Shown here piece by piece: positions 41,334 to 49,944 of a DNA stretch of 64,000 bases (position 1 is its first letter; every line of letters begins with the position of its first letter). Location: assembly GCA_947629575.1 (NCBI GenBank), contig CANREF010000001.1, positions 62,001-126,000 on the forward strand. The letters are read 5' to 3'. The notes under the pieces were generated by a model. That model was not told the DNA's origin. It was given only the letters and a program-made list of their open reading frames with translations, and ran no database searches. The position numbers and the translations under genes were made by a program. This stretch comes from an uncultured Clostridia bacterium. GTDB lineage: Bacteria; Bacillota; Clostridia; Christensenellales; Borkfalkiaceae.

Positions 41334-43487
41334 ATGTCTTTACGGAAAACATTGCCGTCGATCATCATGAGCTGTCTGCTTCTGTTCTCGGCGTCCGCCT
41401 GTACCATATCGGGAAATCAGGCTATGGAAGGACCGGGTGAAAATCAAGGCGGTACACCGAATGTACCCGATGCTCCCGACAAGCCCGACAAGCCCGACGT
41501 CCCCGATGTGTCGGGGGAGAGTTACGAATACGGCGAACTTTGGGCAGACTCTTACGATGGCAATTACACGCGGGAATTGCTCGATATGGGCTTGCAGGAA
41601 TTTACTTACAGCCAACTTTCGGGCGAAGACTCCTACGGCCGTAAGCGCACCCCCAACAGCGGCAACCGTGAGGGCAAGTACGTAGGCATCTTCTATTTCC
41701 TTTGGCAGAACGAGGGAAACGGGCTGTACGATATCTCCAAACTGCTCGAAGAATACGGACCGTACGATATCGATCACAACCCGCTCTGGATCCTCGAGAA
41801 CCAACCCGGGTATGACAAGACGATCTCCCCGATGAATGCCTTCCACTACTTTGAAGAGCCCCTCTACGGCTACTATGCCTCGACAGACAAGTGGGTGGTG
41901 ATGAAGCACCTCGAGCTCCTCACCTATGCGGGGATAGACTTCCTGTATTTGGACTTCACCAACGCCAATTCGGGCGACCCCAAAAAACAGCCCGCGAACA
42001 TCTACCCCGAGGCGACCTACGTCCTTCTCGACAGCATCCTCGAATTGCAGCAAAAGGGGATCGCGTGTCCCAGGATCGTACCCGTTGTGTGCAATCCGAT
42101 GACGGGGGGCGATCAACGGCGGGCGAACGTCGTGCAGTGGGTGTATGCGAATTACTACGCAAAGGACAACTTCAAGTACAAGAGCTGCTGGTTTACGGCG
42201 GACGGGAAACTGAACCCCTCGGGGAAGCCCCTTCTCGTCACCTATATCGAAGATCAAGGCAAATTCCGCAGCCTGTTCACCGACCCGAACGGGTACGACG
42301 CATTTTGGCTGAGACAGGTCGTGTGGCCCACGCAGGTCACGAGCAATTCCTATAAAAACGGCTTCCCGTGGATGGATTACGCCCTCCCGCAGGAAAACTA
42401 CGACGGTTTCATGAACGTCTCCGTCGCCCAACACACGGGCGGGAGCTGGTCGTCCATGGCGTTTCTTGCGCAGGCGGAGAAGAACACGGGCTACCGTTAC
42501 CGCGGCAGGGGAGCTGTCGGGAACGAGAAATACGCCTATGAGACGGACAGCGTTGATCTTGCGATACTGGGGCTCAACTTCGCCGAGCAATGGAAGAATG
42601 CGCTCGAGGCGACGGGTGAGCGCGAACCGTCCGTCATTACGGTCACGGGCTGGAACGAGTGGACCGCGCAGAAACTCTCCGTCGGGAACGTTCACGCCGA
42701 TTTCGTGGACACCTTCTCCATTGCATTCTCCCGCGACGCGGAGATGATGCGCGACAAGGGGGGGTATTCGGACACGTTCTATCTCCTGCTCGCGTCGAAC
42801 ACGGCGCAGTTCAAGGCAAAGAAGGCGTCGTCGCGCAATTCGGACGCCGCCATGTGGAAGCGCTGCACCCTGCAGATCGAGGACCTTTCGGCATGGGACA
42901 AAGTGCAGGCGAAATATCTCGACCTCGCAGGAAACACCCTCATGCGCAAAAAGGACAGTGTGGGACACGTCTATCACTATACGGACGATTCCGCCCGCAA
43001 CGACATCGACTATCTGCAGATCGCGAACGACAGCGAAAACCTCTACGTGCTCGTGCGCACGCGGGAGGACATCACTCCCTATACCGAGGACGACGCTTGC
43101 TGGATGAACCTCTACCTCGCAACGGGGAAGAGGGGCTGGCAGGGATACGATTACGTTATCAACCGCGCGCCCGACGGCAAGACGACGAGCATCGAGCGGC
43201 TCACCACCGACGGCGAGGGCAAGATCGTCTCCACGGCGCTCAAGGCGCGCGCGGACTACTATGTAGAGGGGAACGCCATTGTTTACCGCATTCCGCTCGC
43301 CGCTTTGGAGATCGATTCGGGCAGTGAGATCGGGATCAAGGCGTGCGATAACATCTTCGGCGTGAAGCGCACGGAGAGCAACGACGGAGTGGGCGTATAC
43401 GCCTTCGGCGATATCGAGGCATTCTACTGCGGCGGCGACTGCGCCCCCGTCGGCCGCCTCAATTACACCTACCGTATGGCGTATTGA
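41334..43487 (+). CDS. GH99/WbsX-like glycan-active lipoprotein with C-terminal CBM9/DOMON-like domain (paralog 2)
   Basis: A 717-residue lipoprotein (lipobox FSASAC), paralog of the preceding gene: both have the YVGIFYFLW start, the EPLYGYYASTDKWVVMKHLELLTYAGIDFLYLDFT stretch, a TGWNEWTAQ motif and a C-terminal domain ending CAPVGRLNYTYR. A Pro/Asp linker (PDKPDKPDVPDV) follows the lipidated cysteine. The barrel is longer than in paralog 1. AAGGAG at 41323-41328 sets ATG 41334. Side-by-side copies suggest duplication and possibly different linkage preference. This is the last gene before the repeat block at 43.5 kb. Confidence 0.65.
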   Translation: MSLRKTLPSIIMSCLLLFSASACTISGNQAMEGPGENQGGTPNVPDAPDKPDKPDVPDVSGESYEYGELWADSYDGNYTRELLDMGLQEFTYSQLSGEDSYGRKRTPNSGNREGKYVGIFYFLWQNEGNGLYDISKLLEEYGPYDIDHNPLWILENQPGYDKTISPMNAFHYFEEPLYGYYASTDKWVVMKHLELLTYAGIDFLYLDFTNANSGDPKKQPANIYPEATYVLLDSILELQQKGIACPRIVPVVCNPMTGGDQRRANVVQWVYANYYAKDNFKYKSCWFTADGKLNPSGKPLLVTYIEDQGKFRSLFTDPNGYDAFWLRQVVWPTQVTSNSYKNGFPWMDYALPQENYDGFMNVSVAQHTGGSWSSMAFLAQAEKNTGYRYRGRGAVGNEKYAYETDSVDLAILGLNFAEQWKNALEATGEREPSVITVTGWNEWTAQKLSVGNVHADFVDTFSIAFSRDAEMMRDKGGYSDTFYLLLASNTAQFKAKKASSRNSDAAMWKRCTLQIEDLSAWDKVQAKYLDLAGNTLMRKKDSVGHVYHYTDDSARNDIDYLQIANDSENLYVLVRTREDITPYTEDDACWMNLYLATGKRGWQGYDYVINRAPDGKTTSIERLTTDGEGKIVSTALKARADYYVEGNAIVYRIPLAALEIDSGSEIGIKACDNIFGVKRTESNDGVGVYAFGDIEAFYCGGDCAPVGRLNYTYRMAY

Positions 43488-43488
43488 G

Positions 43489-43915
43489 GACCCTCGGCGC
43501 CTCCTAAGGAGGAGCTGTCACGAAGTGACTGAGGTGGTGTTCTTCACGTCACCCTGAGCGAAGTCGAATGGGTGACGTCATGTTTCGACTACGCTCAACA
43601 TGACGTTTTGCCACTCTTCCCTTGAAAGGGGCAGCAAGAGGCTTCTCGGCGCCTCCTTAGGAGGAGCTGGCGAAGTGACTGAGGTGGTGAAAAATCTTAA
43701 AGCAAAGGACACCACCCCCCTTCCCCCCTCCTGAGGAGGGGGCAAAGGCCTACCCCCTATGGGGTGGAACAGCGCATTCTGCCAACGATTGATAATCGTT
43801 GGCGCGCTGTGACAGGAGTGAGCGCGCCAGAGGCGCGAACGGTGACCGAACGCGGGATTCCACCCGCGTGAGACAGCTCCGCCGTAGGCGGTGGTGGGGG
43901 GGAACTCTCCCTCGT
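43489..43915. repeat. Repeat block before the giant surface protein
   Basis: Two GGCGCCTCCTAAGGAGGAGC / GACTGAGGTGGTG units (about 43494-43538 and 43650-43688) flank a GTCACCCTGAGCGAAGTCGA and CGACTACGCTCAACATGACG inverted pair (43548-43605). A CACCACCCCCCTT...CTGAGGAGGGGGC unit follows, then the double-hairpin element (43761-43848) and GCCGTAGGCGGTGGTGGGG (43891-43910). No gene. Confidence 0.7.
43761..43848 (+). repeat. Double-hairpin element, copy 2
   Basis: GGGGTGGA, outer stem ACAGCGC (43769-43775) / GCGCTGT (43804-43810), ATTCTG internal loop, inner stem CCAACGATT (43782-43790) / AATCGTTGG (43794-43802), then GACAGGAG and a second hairpin CGCGCC-AGA-GGCGCG (43823-43837), then GAACGGTGACCG. 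An inverted relative lies at 49.7-49.8 kb. Confidence 0.7.
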
Positions 43916-43955
43916 GAACAATAAAAAATCGTAAATAAAGAAAGGAGGAATCTTT

Positions 43956-46900
43956 ATGAAATTATTTAAGAAATGGAAATTGGCAGTGGCATCTGCGCTT
44001 GCCGTGTGCTGTTTGGGCACGGCGGCGGTAGGTGTCGCACTCACCACGGCAACCCCCGTTGCCGCGGCAGACACGTACTGGGACGGCATGGGCGGAGAAG
44101 TGATCGGTGACGTCACAGTTGCACATGCGGCGGTCGCCGTGCGCAACAATGTGGACATCACCAAGCTCCCCAACAAGACGGGCGTGTTCTACATGTATTA
44201 TTCCGATTCCGCGGAATGGAGCGGGTTCTCCTTCCGCAACGGCAATGACGGAATTGGGTATGCATGGAATTTGAGCGGCGGCGCCACCGAGACAGATTTC
44301 CCTTGGCACGCAGTCGCGTTTGAGAAGATCAACCAACACATGATTCTCCACGATTCCCGCATTTCCAACGGTCATGGGGGCACGCACGGCGGGATCAGCG
44401 GCGTGGAGGGAGAGAACTTTCTCGACGGCATGGTGCCCGTTGAAGTGCACATTGGCGAAGGAACTGCCGCAAACGATCCTTCTTACATCAAGATCGGCGG
44501 CGTAGAACTTTTGCATGAGAATACGACGATCTCCGTCACGCAGGCGCAGACCCGTTCCGATACGGGCGCTGTCAAGGAGCTCGTCGCCTCGATGTTCCCC
44601 AAGGGCTGCTATGTGACCGTAAACTACAATATCGGCAATGCGAGCTCCCACACTTTTGCGCTCTCCAATGTCGGCAGCGTCGTCGGGCTCAACGCTTCCA
44701 TGGATATGACGGCGGCACAGCAAGTGGAGCGTTTTTCCAAAGATCTCACATTGGATCTCTCCGCTCCCGACGCATTCAAGGACGGCTATACCGTAACGGC
44801 TTCCGTCAACGGACACGCCCTTGACAGCGGCGCCGTCACCGTCACCAAGACGAACGACAACAGCGCGTCTGTGCGCATCTCGAAGGAAACGCTCAACGGC
44901 CTTCAGAAAGATTGGCTGGCGACGACCTCTTACTTCTCTTTCAACGTGAAGAACGGCGGAACGGACTACGGTAGCGCAGTCGTGGCGACAAAGATCTCGT
45001 TCGAAGCTCCCGCTGAGTTTACCGAAACGAGAAAGACCCTCACCGAAAAAGAGGAGTTCTCCTTTGACTTCACCTACAACGGCAGCGTGAATCCCGTGAA
45101 CGACGCCACCCTCTCCTACCGTTTCGCTTCCAACGCCGCCGTTGCTCTGGAAAAGGGAACTGACTTCACGGTCACGAAGAAGGACGCGGAGGAGCACGCA
45201 TACACCCTCACGATCACGAAAGCGGGCGCGGAAAAGATCTTTAGCGGTCACGTCTCCGTCACCCTGCTCGCACAGGTCGGCCTCGGAGATCCCATTTCTC
45301 TGTCGGTGCTGCTCGAGGGCGGACATACGAACGAATGGCACATCCGCTACCGCGAAGGCGTCGACTATGTGGACGGAACTTTGGAGCAGAATGAGTACTA
45401 TTCCTCTGCGACGATCAATATCCTCAAGCCCGCGATCAACGCTTCGCGCGTCGTCTATGAAGATCCCGTTCCCGTCGATAAGCCCATCGTCATCGAGTAT
45501 AGCAACCTTCCCGCACAGGTGGAGTGGATGCTCATCTCTATCATGAAGGATCTTGCCGTCTCCGAATATTTCGACGAAAACACGTCCTATGAGGCGGGCA
45601 ATACCTTCCCGTTCATCATGTTCGGCGGTGGCAGACATGACATGCAGGGCTTCAATAACGCCTTCCAGAGAGCGGGCAAGCCCGAGGGCAATACCGTGGG
45701 CTTCAGAGAAGTCACGGACAACAAGAACAACATCGTTGAAATTTACTTCGGCAAGACGCTCGACGAAGGTTACATCAAGGTCAACGGCTATGAAATGATG
45801 GTCAAGCCGGGAAGAACGCAGGACGCTTTCCCGAACGGAACGGCATATGTCGGCTTCTTCCTCAACAACAAGCAGACGTTCGACTTCACGATCAACACCC
45901 ACCTCAACGCCGTTGCGATCACCGCGCCGCAGGCGAACGAAGAATACGCAATGGATATCGGCAAGGCGGATGACTTTGCTGTCGAGCTCATGAACACGAG
46001 CGGCAACCTCACGCTGAAGGACGGGGATACCACGATCGACAAGAGTATGTATACCTTTAAGGCGGGCGAGAACGACACGGGCACGCTCACGATCAAGGCG
46101 GATTACTTCAAGACAAGACCGTTCACCGTCCGCGGACAGATCCTCATCTGGGATGAGACGAAGAAAACGGGCACGGGCTTCTATATGGACTTCACGAACA
46201 GCGCCATGGAATCCGCGCACGTCGAATATCTCAATTATGGCGAACTCAAGGACGTCACTTTCGATCTCGGCATCACGGGGATCAATTACGTCCTCATGAG
46301 CGGCGAGGCGATGCCCTCCGAGATGTATGAACTGAAGGACGGCAAGTTCACTGTAAAGGTGGCTGCACTCAAGAATGAGAAGGGACTTCAGGAGTTCATC
46401 GTCGGCGGCTTGGACGGCAAGATCTATCCCTGCTACGTCTACGTCAACGAATGGCAAAACGGCGTTGCGACAGAGGGCGAGGGCTCTTTGAGCGGCGACG
46501 AGGCAAGCGGTTTCACCCTCACGGGCAAGGTTTCGTTCGCTCATATGAAGTCCTACGATTTGAGCGGCGGCGTCACCTTTGGCGTTGAATTCGCCACCGT
46601 CGACGGCTACAACGAAAACAACCTCAACCTCAATCCCCACACCGTGCTCGTCATCAAGTTCTACGATCCCGGCAAGGGCTACACCGTCCAGCTTACCCTA
46701 TATCCCAACTTCTCCGACGATAAGATCTCGACGGGCAACGAGGCCCTCTATCTCCGTTACGAGACCTTGAGAGAGGACGGCAGCGCGATCAGAACGAGAA
46801 GGATCGGCGTCATGGCGAAAACGGCAAGCGGAAACCACAACCTCACCCTCACCACGACGGACAGCGGCGATCTGGAGATCACCTATGCGGGCTATGCCTA

Positions 46901-47267
46901 CAAACTGACGAAGTCCGATCTCGACGGCTTCAACGCCACGAACTGCGTGCTCACCGTGGACGCAACAGGCTCCACCGCGGGAAGCGTCGTGAAGGTCGCC
47001 ATTCAAGAGGGCGTCCATGAGGACGATATGTACACGGGCGAGACCACTCCCGGCGGCACGACGCCCGGCGGCGACAATCCCGGCGGGAACACGCCCGGCG
47101 GAACGACCCCCGGCGGCGACAATCCCGGCGGAACGACCCCCGGCGGAAATGAAGAGACCGAACAGGGCGGCTGCGGCGGCGTCGTCGCTGGAAGCGGCTT
47201 CATCTTCCTTGCGGTGCTCGCGCTTGGCGCAGTGCTCATGACCGTTCTTTACAGAAAGAAGGATTAA
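43956..47267 (+). CDS. Giant secreted surface protein with Gly-Gly-Pro-Thr stalk and C-terminal GCGG-membrane-RKKD anchor
   Basis: An 1103-residue exported protein. A signal peptide (about 1-38, cleavage near PVAAADTYW) is followed by beta-rich regions that look like laminin-G or concanavalin-type modules (about 40-260, 470-690 and 830-1020) and Ig-like stretches between. Near residue 1027 a stalk of TPGG/NPGG units begins, then GGCGGVVAGSGF, a hydrophobic helix and YRKKD. There is no LPXTG; the Cys-Gly-Gly before the helix recalls tripartite C-terminal sorting signals of other phyla. AAAGGAGG precedes the ATG. Context suggests binding of glycans, but no catalytic motif is visible. Confidence 0.7.
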   Translation: MKLFKKWKLAVASALAVCCLGTAAVGVALTTATPVAAADTYWDGMGGEVIGDVTVAHAAVAVRNNVDITKLPNKTGVFYMYYSDSAEWSGFSFRNGNDGIGYAWNLSGGATETDFPWHAVAFEKINQHMILHDSRISNGHGGTHGGISGVEGENFLDGMVPVEVHIGEGTAANDPSYIKIGGVELLHENTTISVTQAQTRSDTGAVKELVASMFPKGCYVTVNYNIGNASSHTFALSNVGSVVGLNASMDMTAAQQVERFSKDLTLDLSAPDAFKDGYTVTASVNGHALDSGAVTVTKTNDNSASVRISKETLNGLQKDWLATTSYFSFNVKNGGTDYGSAVVATKISFEAPAEFTETRKTLTEKEEFSFDFTYNGSVNPVNDATLSYRFASNAAVALEKGTDFTVTKKDAEEHAYTLTITKAGAEKIFSGHVSVTLLAQVGLGDPISLSVLLEGGHTNEWHIRYREGVDYVDGTLEQNEYYSSATINILKPAINASRVVYEDPVPVDKPIVIEYSNLPAQVEWMLISIMKDLAVSEYFDENTSYEAGNTFPFIMFGGGRHDMQGFNNAFQRAGKPEGNTVGFREVTDNKNNIVEIYFGKTLDEGYIKVNGYEMMVKPGRTQDAFPNGTAYVGFFLNNKQTFDFTINTHLNAVAITAPQANEEYAMDIGKADDFAVELMNTSGNLTLKDGDTTIDKSMYTFKAGENDTGTLTIKADYFKTRPFTVRGQILIWDETKKTGTGFYMDFTNSAMESAHVEYLNYGELKDVTFDLGITGINYVLMSGEAMPSEMYELKDGKFTVKVAALKNEKGLQEFIVGGLDGKIYPCYVYVNEWQNGVATEGEGSLSGDEASGFTLTGKVSFAHMKSYDLSGGVTFGVEFATVDGYNENNLNLNPHTVLVIKFYDPGKGYTVQLTLYPNFSDDKISTGNEALYLRYETLREDGSAIRTRRIGVMAKTASGNHNLTLTTTDSGDLEITYAGYAYKLTKSDLDGFNATNCVLTVDATGSTAGSVVKVAIQEGVHEDDMYTGETTPGGTTPGGDNPGGNTPGGTTPGGDNPGGTTPGGNEETEQGGCGGVVAGSGFIFLAVLALGAVLMTVLYRKKD

Positions 47268-47284
47268 ACGGTTGACCTGAAAAC

Positions 47285-47312
47285 AAAGGATCCACCTACG
47301 GGTGGGTCCTTT
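47285..47312 (+). terminator. Hairpin between the surface protein and the next lipoprotein
   Basis: A 12-bp stem AAAGGATCCACC / GGTGGGTCCTTT (one G-T pair) with loop TACG. T-residues are within the stem only, so it may act as a partial terminator or a stabiliser. Confidence 0.55.
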
Positions 47313-47349
47313 GCCGAAGGTGCGGGATTTCCCGCAAAAAAGGAGAATT

Positions 47350-49086
47350 ATGAAGATCAAACAACTTTTCAAAACAGCGGCGCTTCTCCTCTGCGGCGTT
47401 CTTGTGTTCGCCGCAGGCTGTTCCGAAGGCTCGCATAACACGGGTACGGGAAATCCCAATGGGGGCGGTCAGACCGAGATCCCCGGCGGGGAGACCCCCG
47501 GCGGAGACGATCCCGGCGGCGGCACGGAAGAACCTCCCGCCGATCCGCCGCGCTACGACTTCACCCTCTTCAAACAGGCACTCGAGCTCACAGTGGGGCA
47601 AACCGAGTTCATCGATGCGGAGGAGGACGTCGTGTGGACGAGCGACAACGAAAAGGTCGCAACCGTCACGCAGAGCGGCGTCATCAGGGGAGCGGGCGTC
47701 GGCAAGACCTATGTCCGCGCCACCCGCGGCGAGGAGCAGAGCACGGTCACGGTGTACGTCGTCGAAAAGAAAAAGAGCTTTGAAGACAACATTCTCATTT
47801 CCGTGTTCTGGCCGCCCACAGCGGAATACATGAACGGCGGAGTGGGGGATGAGCGCTGGGACGAGCAGTTCAAACTCCTCGCCGACGCGCACGTGGACTA
47901 TTTGTGCAACGTCACGGGCAGAGACCGCCAGCAGAACATCGACCCCGCCCTCGTGGGGGAAAATTCCAAGGCGACCAACCTCAAAATGGCGGAGTTCGCC
48001 TATAAGTACGGAATGCGCGTCTCCGTCGCCGACGAGCGGTTCAATTCGTTCCCGAATATGAACGGCGCAGACGTGTATAATATCGTCTCCGAGTATCGCA
48101 ACGTTCCCGGCGTGGGGGGATATTACATCAAGGACGAACCCGCCGACGCGCTCCCTTACCTTGAAATTTACGAGGAGATGAAGCAGGCAGACCCGAACGG
48201 TTACGCCCACCTCAATTTCCTGCCCGTCACATGGTATTATGCGGCTGCGGGCGGCGGACTTCCCTATGAGGAAGCATTGGTGCGCTACCGCGAAGTCATC
48301 GGCGACTGGCTGCAGGCAAACGAGGATTCGGGCTTCAAGCAGGACTATGCGATGTTCGACCTCTATCCCTTCTCGCCCGATTATGAACTCGACCGCGCCA
48401 CCTTCTTCACCAATCTCAATCTCATGCGGGAGGTGGGGCTCGAAAAGGACGTCAAGACGGCGATGTACCTGCAATCGTGCAGGGGCATTTTGCAGTCGAC
48501 GGGCGCTGTGGGATACTGCCGCCCCAGACCCGAGCAGATCCGCTACGAGGCGATGGTCGCGCTCGCGTTCGGGTATAAGCAGCTCTCCTACTTCACATGG
48601 TTTCAGCCCACCAACCGCAACGGCGAATGGTTCGAAGATTCCATAATTTTGGAAGACGGTACGCCCAATCCCGAGACGTATGACGAGATCGCCCTTCTCA
48701 ACTACGAGATCCACAATCTCGGCAAGACGCTCATCCGCCTCGACGCTTCCGAGGTCTACATGAACGGCGAACAGTTCGGCGGCGTGAGCGCGGTGAGAGG
48801 GGACTTCCCCTTTATCCCCGCGGATAACACGGAGTATACCGTCTCTCTCATGAAGGACAAGACGACGGGCAGGAACTATATGATGTTCGTGAATAACGAC
48901 TTCAATTCCCCCGTAGACATCACGGGAAGTCTTCAGAGCGGGATCACGGAGCTCGACTACGTGCGCAATTCGGACGGCGAGCTCGAGGCGTATCGCGGTT
49001 TCTCGGACGGCAGGGTCACGATCCATCTCGAAGCAGGCAACGGCATTTTGCTCGCTCTTCCCGAGGGAATGAACTTTGTAAAATGA
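47350..49086 (+). CDS. Lipoprotein with Ig-like (Big_2) domain and a glycosidase-like barrel
   Basis: A 578-residue lipoprotein (lipobox VFAAGC) with a GETPGGDDPGGGTEEPP linker. Residues about 68-140 form a Big_2-type Ig domain (VWTSDNEKVATVTQSGVIRGAGVGKTYVRATRG). The rest resembles a TIM-barrel hydrolase of the GH-A kind: YYIKDEPADALPYLEIYEEM (acidic KDEP), YKQLSYFTWFQPT, and a C-terminal beta domain (YMMFVNNDFNSPVDITG). I cannot assign a family. AAGGAG precedes ATG 47350. It follows the surface protein on the same strand and likely belongs to the same surface glycan system. Confidence 0.65.
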   Translation: MKIKQLFKTAALLLCGVLVFAAGCSEGSHNTGTGNPNGGGQTEIPGGETPGGDDPGGGTEEPPADPPRYDFTLFKQALELTVGQTEFIDAEEDVVWTSDNEKVATVTQSGVIRGAGVGKTYVRATRGEEQSTVTVYVVEKKKSFEDNILISVFWPPTAEYMNGGVGDERWDEQFKLLADAHVDYLCNVTGRDRQQNIDPALVGENSKATNLKMAEFAYKYGMRVSVADERFNSFPNMNGADVYNIVSEYRNVPGVGGYYIKDEPADALPYLEIYEEMKQADPNGYAHLNFLPVTWYYAAAGGGLPYEEALVRYREVIGDWLQANEDSGFKQDYAMFDLYPFSPDYELDRATFFTNLNLMREVGLEKDVKTAMYLQSCRGILQSTGAVGYCRPRPEQIRYEAMVALAFGYKQLSYFTWFQPTNRNGEWFEDSIILEDGTPNPETYDEIALLNYEIHNLGKTLIRLDASEVYMNGEQFGGVSAVRGDFPFIPADNTEYTVSLMKDKTTGRNYMMFVNNDFNSPVDITGSLQSGITELDYVRNSDGELEAYRGFSDGRVTIHLEAGNGILLALPEGMNFVK

Positions 49087-49172
49087 CGATCGCAAAAGAA
49101 AAAGAACTCCGCGTAAAGCGCACTTCCCATAGGGAACAAAACAAAATTTTTGAATTGTGCTTTCAAGCGATG

Positions 49173-49210
49173 GCAAAAACTCTCGGATAAATTCGTCCGA
49201 GAGTTTTTGC
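49173..49210 (+). terminator. Intrinsic terminator after the barrel lipoprotein
   Basis: A perfect 15-bp stem (49173-49187 with 49196-49210), loop of 8, with AAAAA and TTTTT on the two arms, so it can work in both directions. Confidence 0.8.
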
Positions 49211-49472
49211 TACCACCGGGTTTGCCGCGGAGTTGCGGTCTCTGAAAGAGAAATTTGCACAAGTCACTTTTGACGAGACGATCGGCGCCTATCTTTTCAC
49301 CGAAACAGATGAAACACACGGAATATTTGCGGACGTAACATTTGCTTTGAAATTCAAAAACGGAAAGTTGTGCGCTATTGGAGGGGCGGAAGAAGTGCAT
49401 GTTTTCTATTTGGTTTACGGATACGGCGAAGCGACTATCACGCCGCCCACAGACTTTGTAGAGGCCAAGTGA
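49191..49472 (+). pseudogene. Remnant of a protein-coding gene (C-terminal fragment)
   Basis: An open frame of about 93 codons runs from the stop at 49188 to TAG-free end 49470-49472 and lacks a start codon with a ribosome binding site; a TTG at 49233 is the only near option. The product (DETIGAYLFTETDETHGIFADV, VFYLVYGYGEATITPPTDF) looks like the end of a beta-rich protein and is more AT-rich than its surroundings. Its head overlaps the 3' arm of the terminator. A decayed gene is likelier than a functional small protein. Confidence 0.4.
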
Positions 49473-49474
49473 AG

Positions 49475-49860
49475 AGCGCCTCGCCTCCTTGCCCACCCCT
49501 TGAGGGGTGGGTGTCACGCGCAAAGCGCGTGACGGAAGGGGTGTAGCGCAATCGGGCAGACACCCCCTCAGTCTCGGCTAACGCCTCGCCAGGTCTCACG
49601 CGGGTAGAACGCCGCCTAACTTCGTCCTGCGGGCTCGTGCCGCCCAATGAACCATGACAGTAGAAAAGCGGGGCGGTCACCGTTCGCGCCTCTGGTGCGC
49701 TACTTCGTCGCTGGCGCTCCTCGTGCCGCCTAAGGAATCATACAGTAGAAAGGCGGGACACTCATGTCGCAACGTGCCAACGGTTATCAACCGTTGGCAG
49801 AATGCGTTGCTCCACCCTCAACGGGCAGCCAAGGACACCACCCCCTTATCCCTTTCCTAA
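49475..49860. repeat. Repeat block between the surface-glycan genes and the isc operon
   Basis: Contents: CCTTGAGGGGTGGGT with hairpin GTCACGCGC-AAA-GCGCGTGAC (about 49499-49535); CCCCTCAGTCTCGGCTAACGCC unit (49563); a reverse copy of the GGTGACC / GCGCCTCTGG region and the double-hairpin element (49669-49819); CACCACCCCCTTATCCC (49837-49853). Two AGTAGAAA-GGCGG pieces (49661 and 49744) add a short direct repeat. No gene. Confidence 0.65.
49769..49819 (-). repeat. Double-hairpin element, copy 3 (inverted)
   Basis: On the minus strand GAGGGTGGA is followed by outer stem GCAACG / CGTTGC, ATTCTG internal loop, inner stem CCAACGGTT / AACCGTTGG with loop GAT, then GACATGAG. Compared with copy 2 the inner stem differs by a paired A-T to G-C exchange. 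Confidence 0.65.
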
Positions 49861-49890
49861 GGAGGGGGGCTGAAAAACAAGGTAAAGGAA

Positions 49891-49922
49891 GCGCCGCCGA
49901 CCGCATTTGCGGTCGGCGGCGC
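49891..49922 (-). terminator. Terminator of the isc operon
   Basis: A 15-bp stem GCGCCGCCGACCGCA (49891-49905) with its complement (49908-49922). On the minus strand it lies 23 bases after the iscR stop; TTCCTTTACC follows. Confidence 0.65.
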
Positions 49923-49944
49923 TTATTCATTTTGCAAGCAAGGT

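Noticed and set aside
37491-46640. Long minus-strand frames over the transporter, GH-like and surface protein genes
   Set aside because: They are shadows of plus-strand genes with lipoboxes, Shine-Dalgarno sequences and domains.
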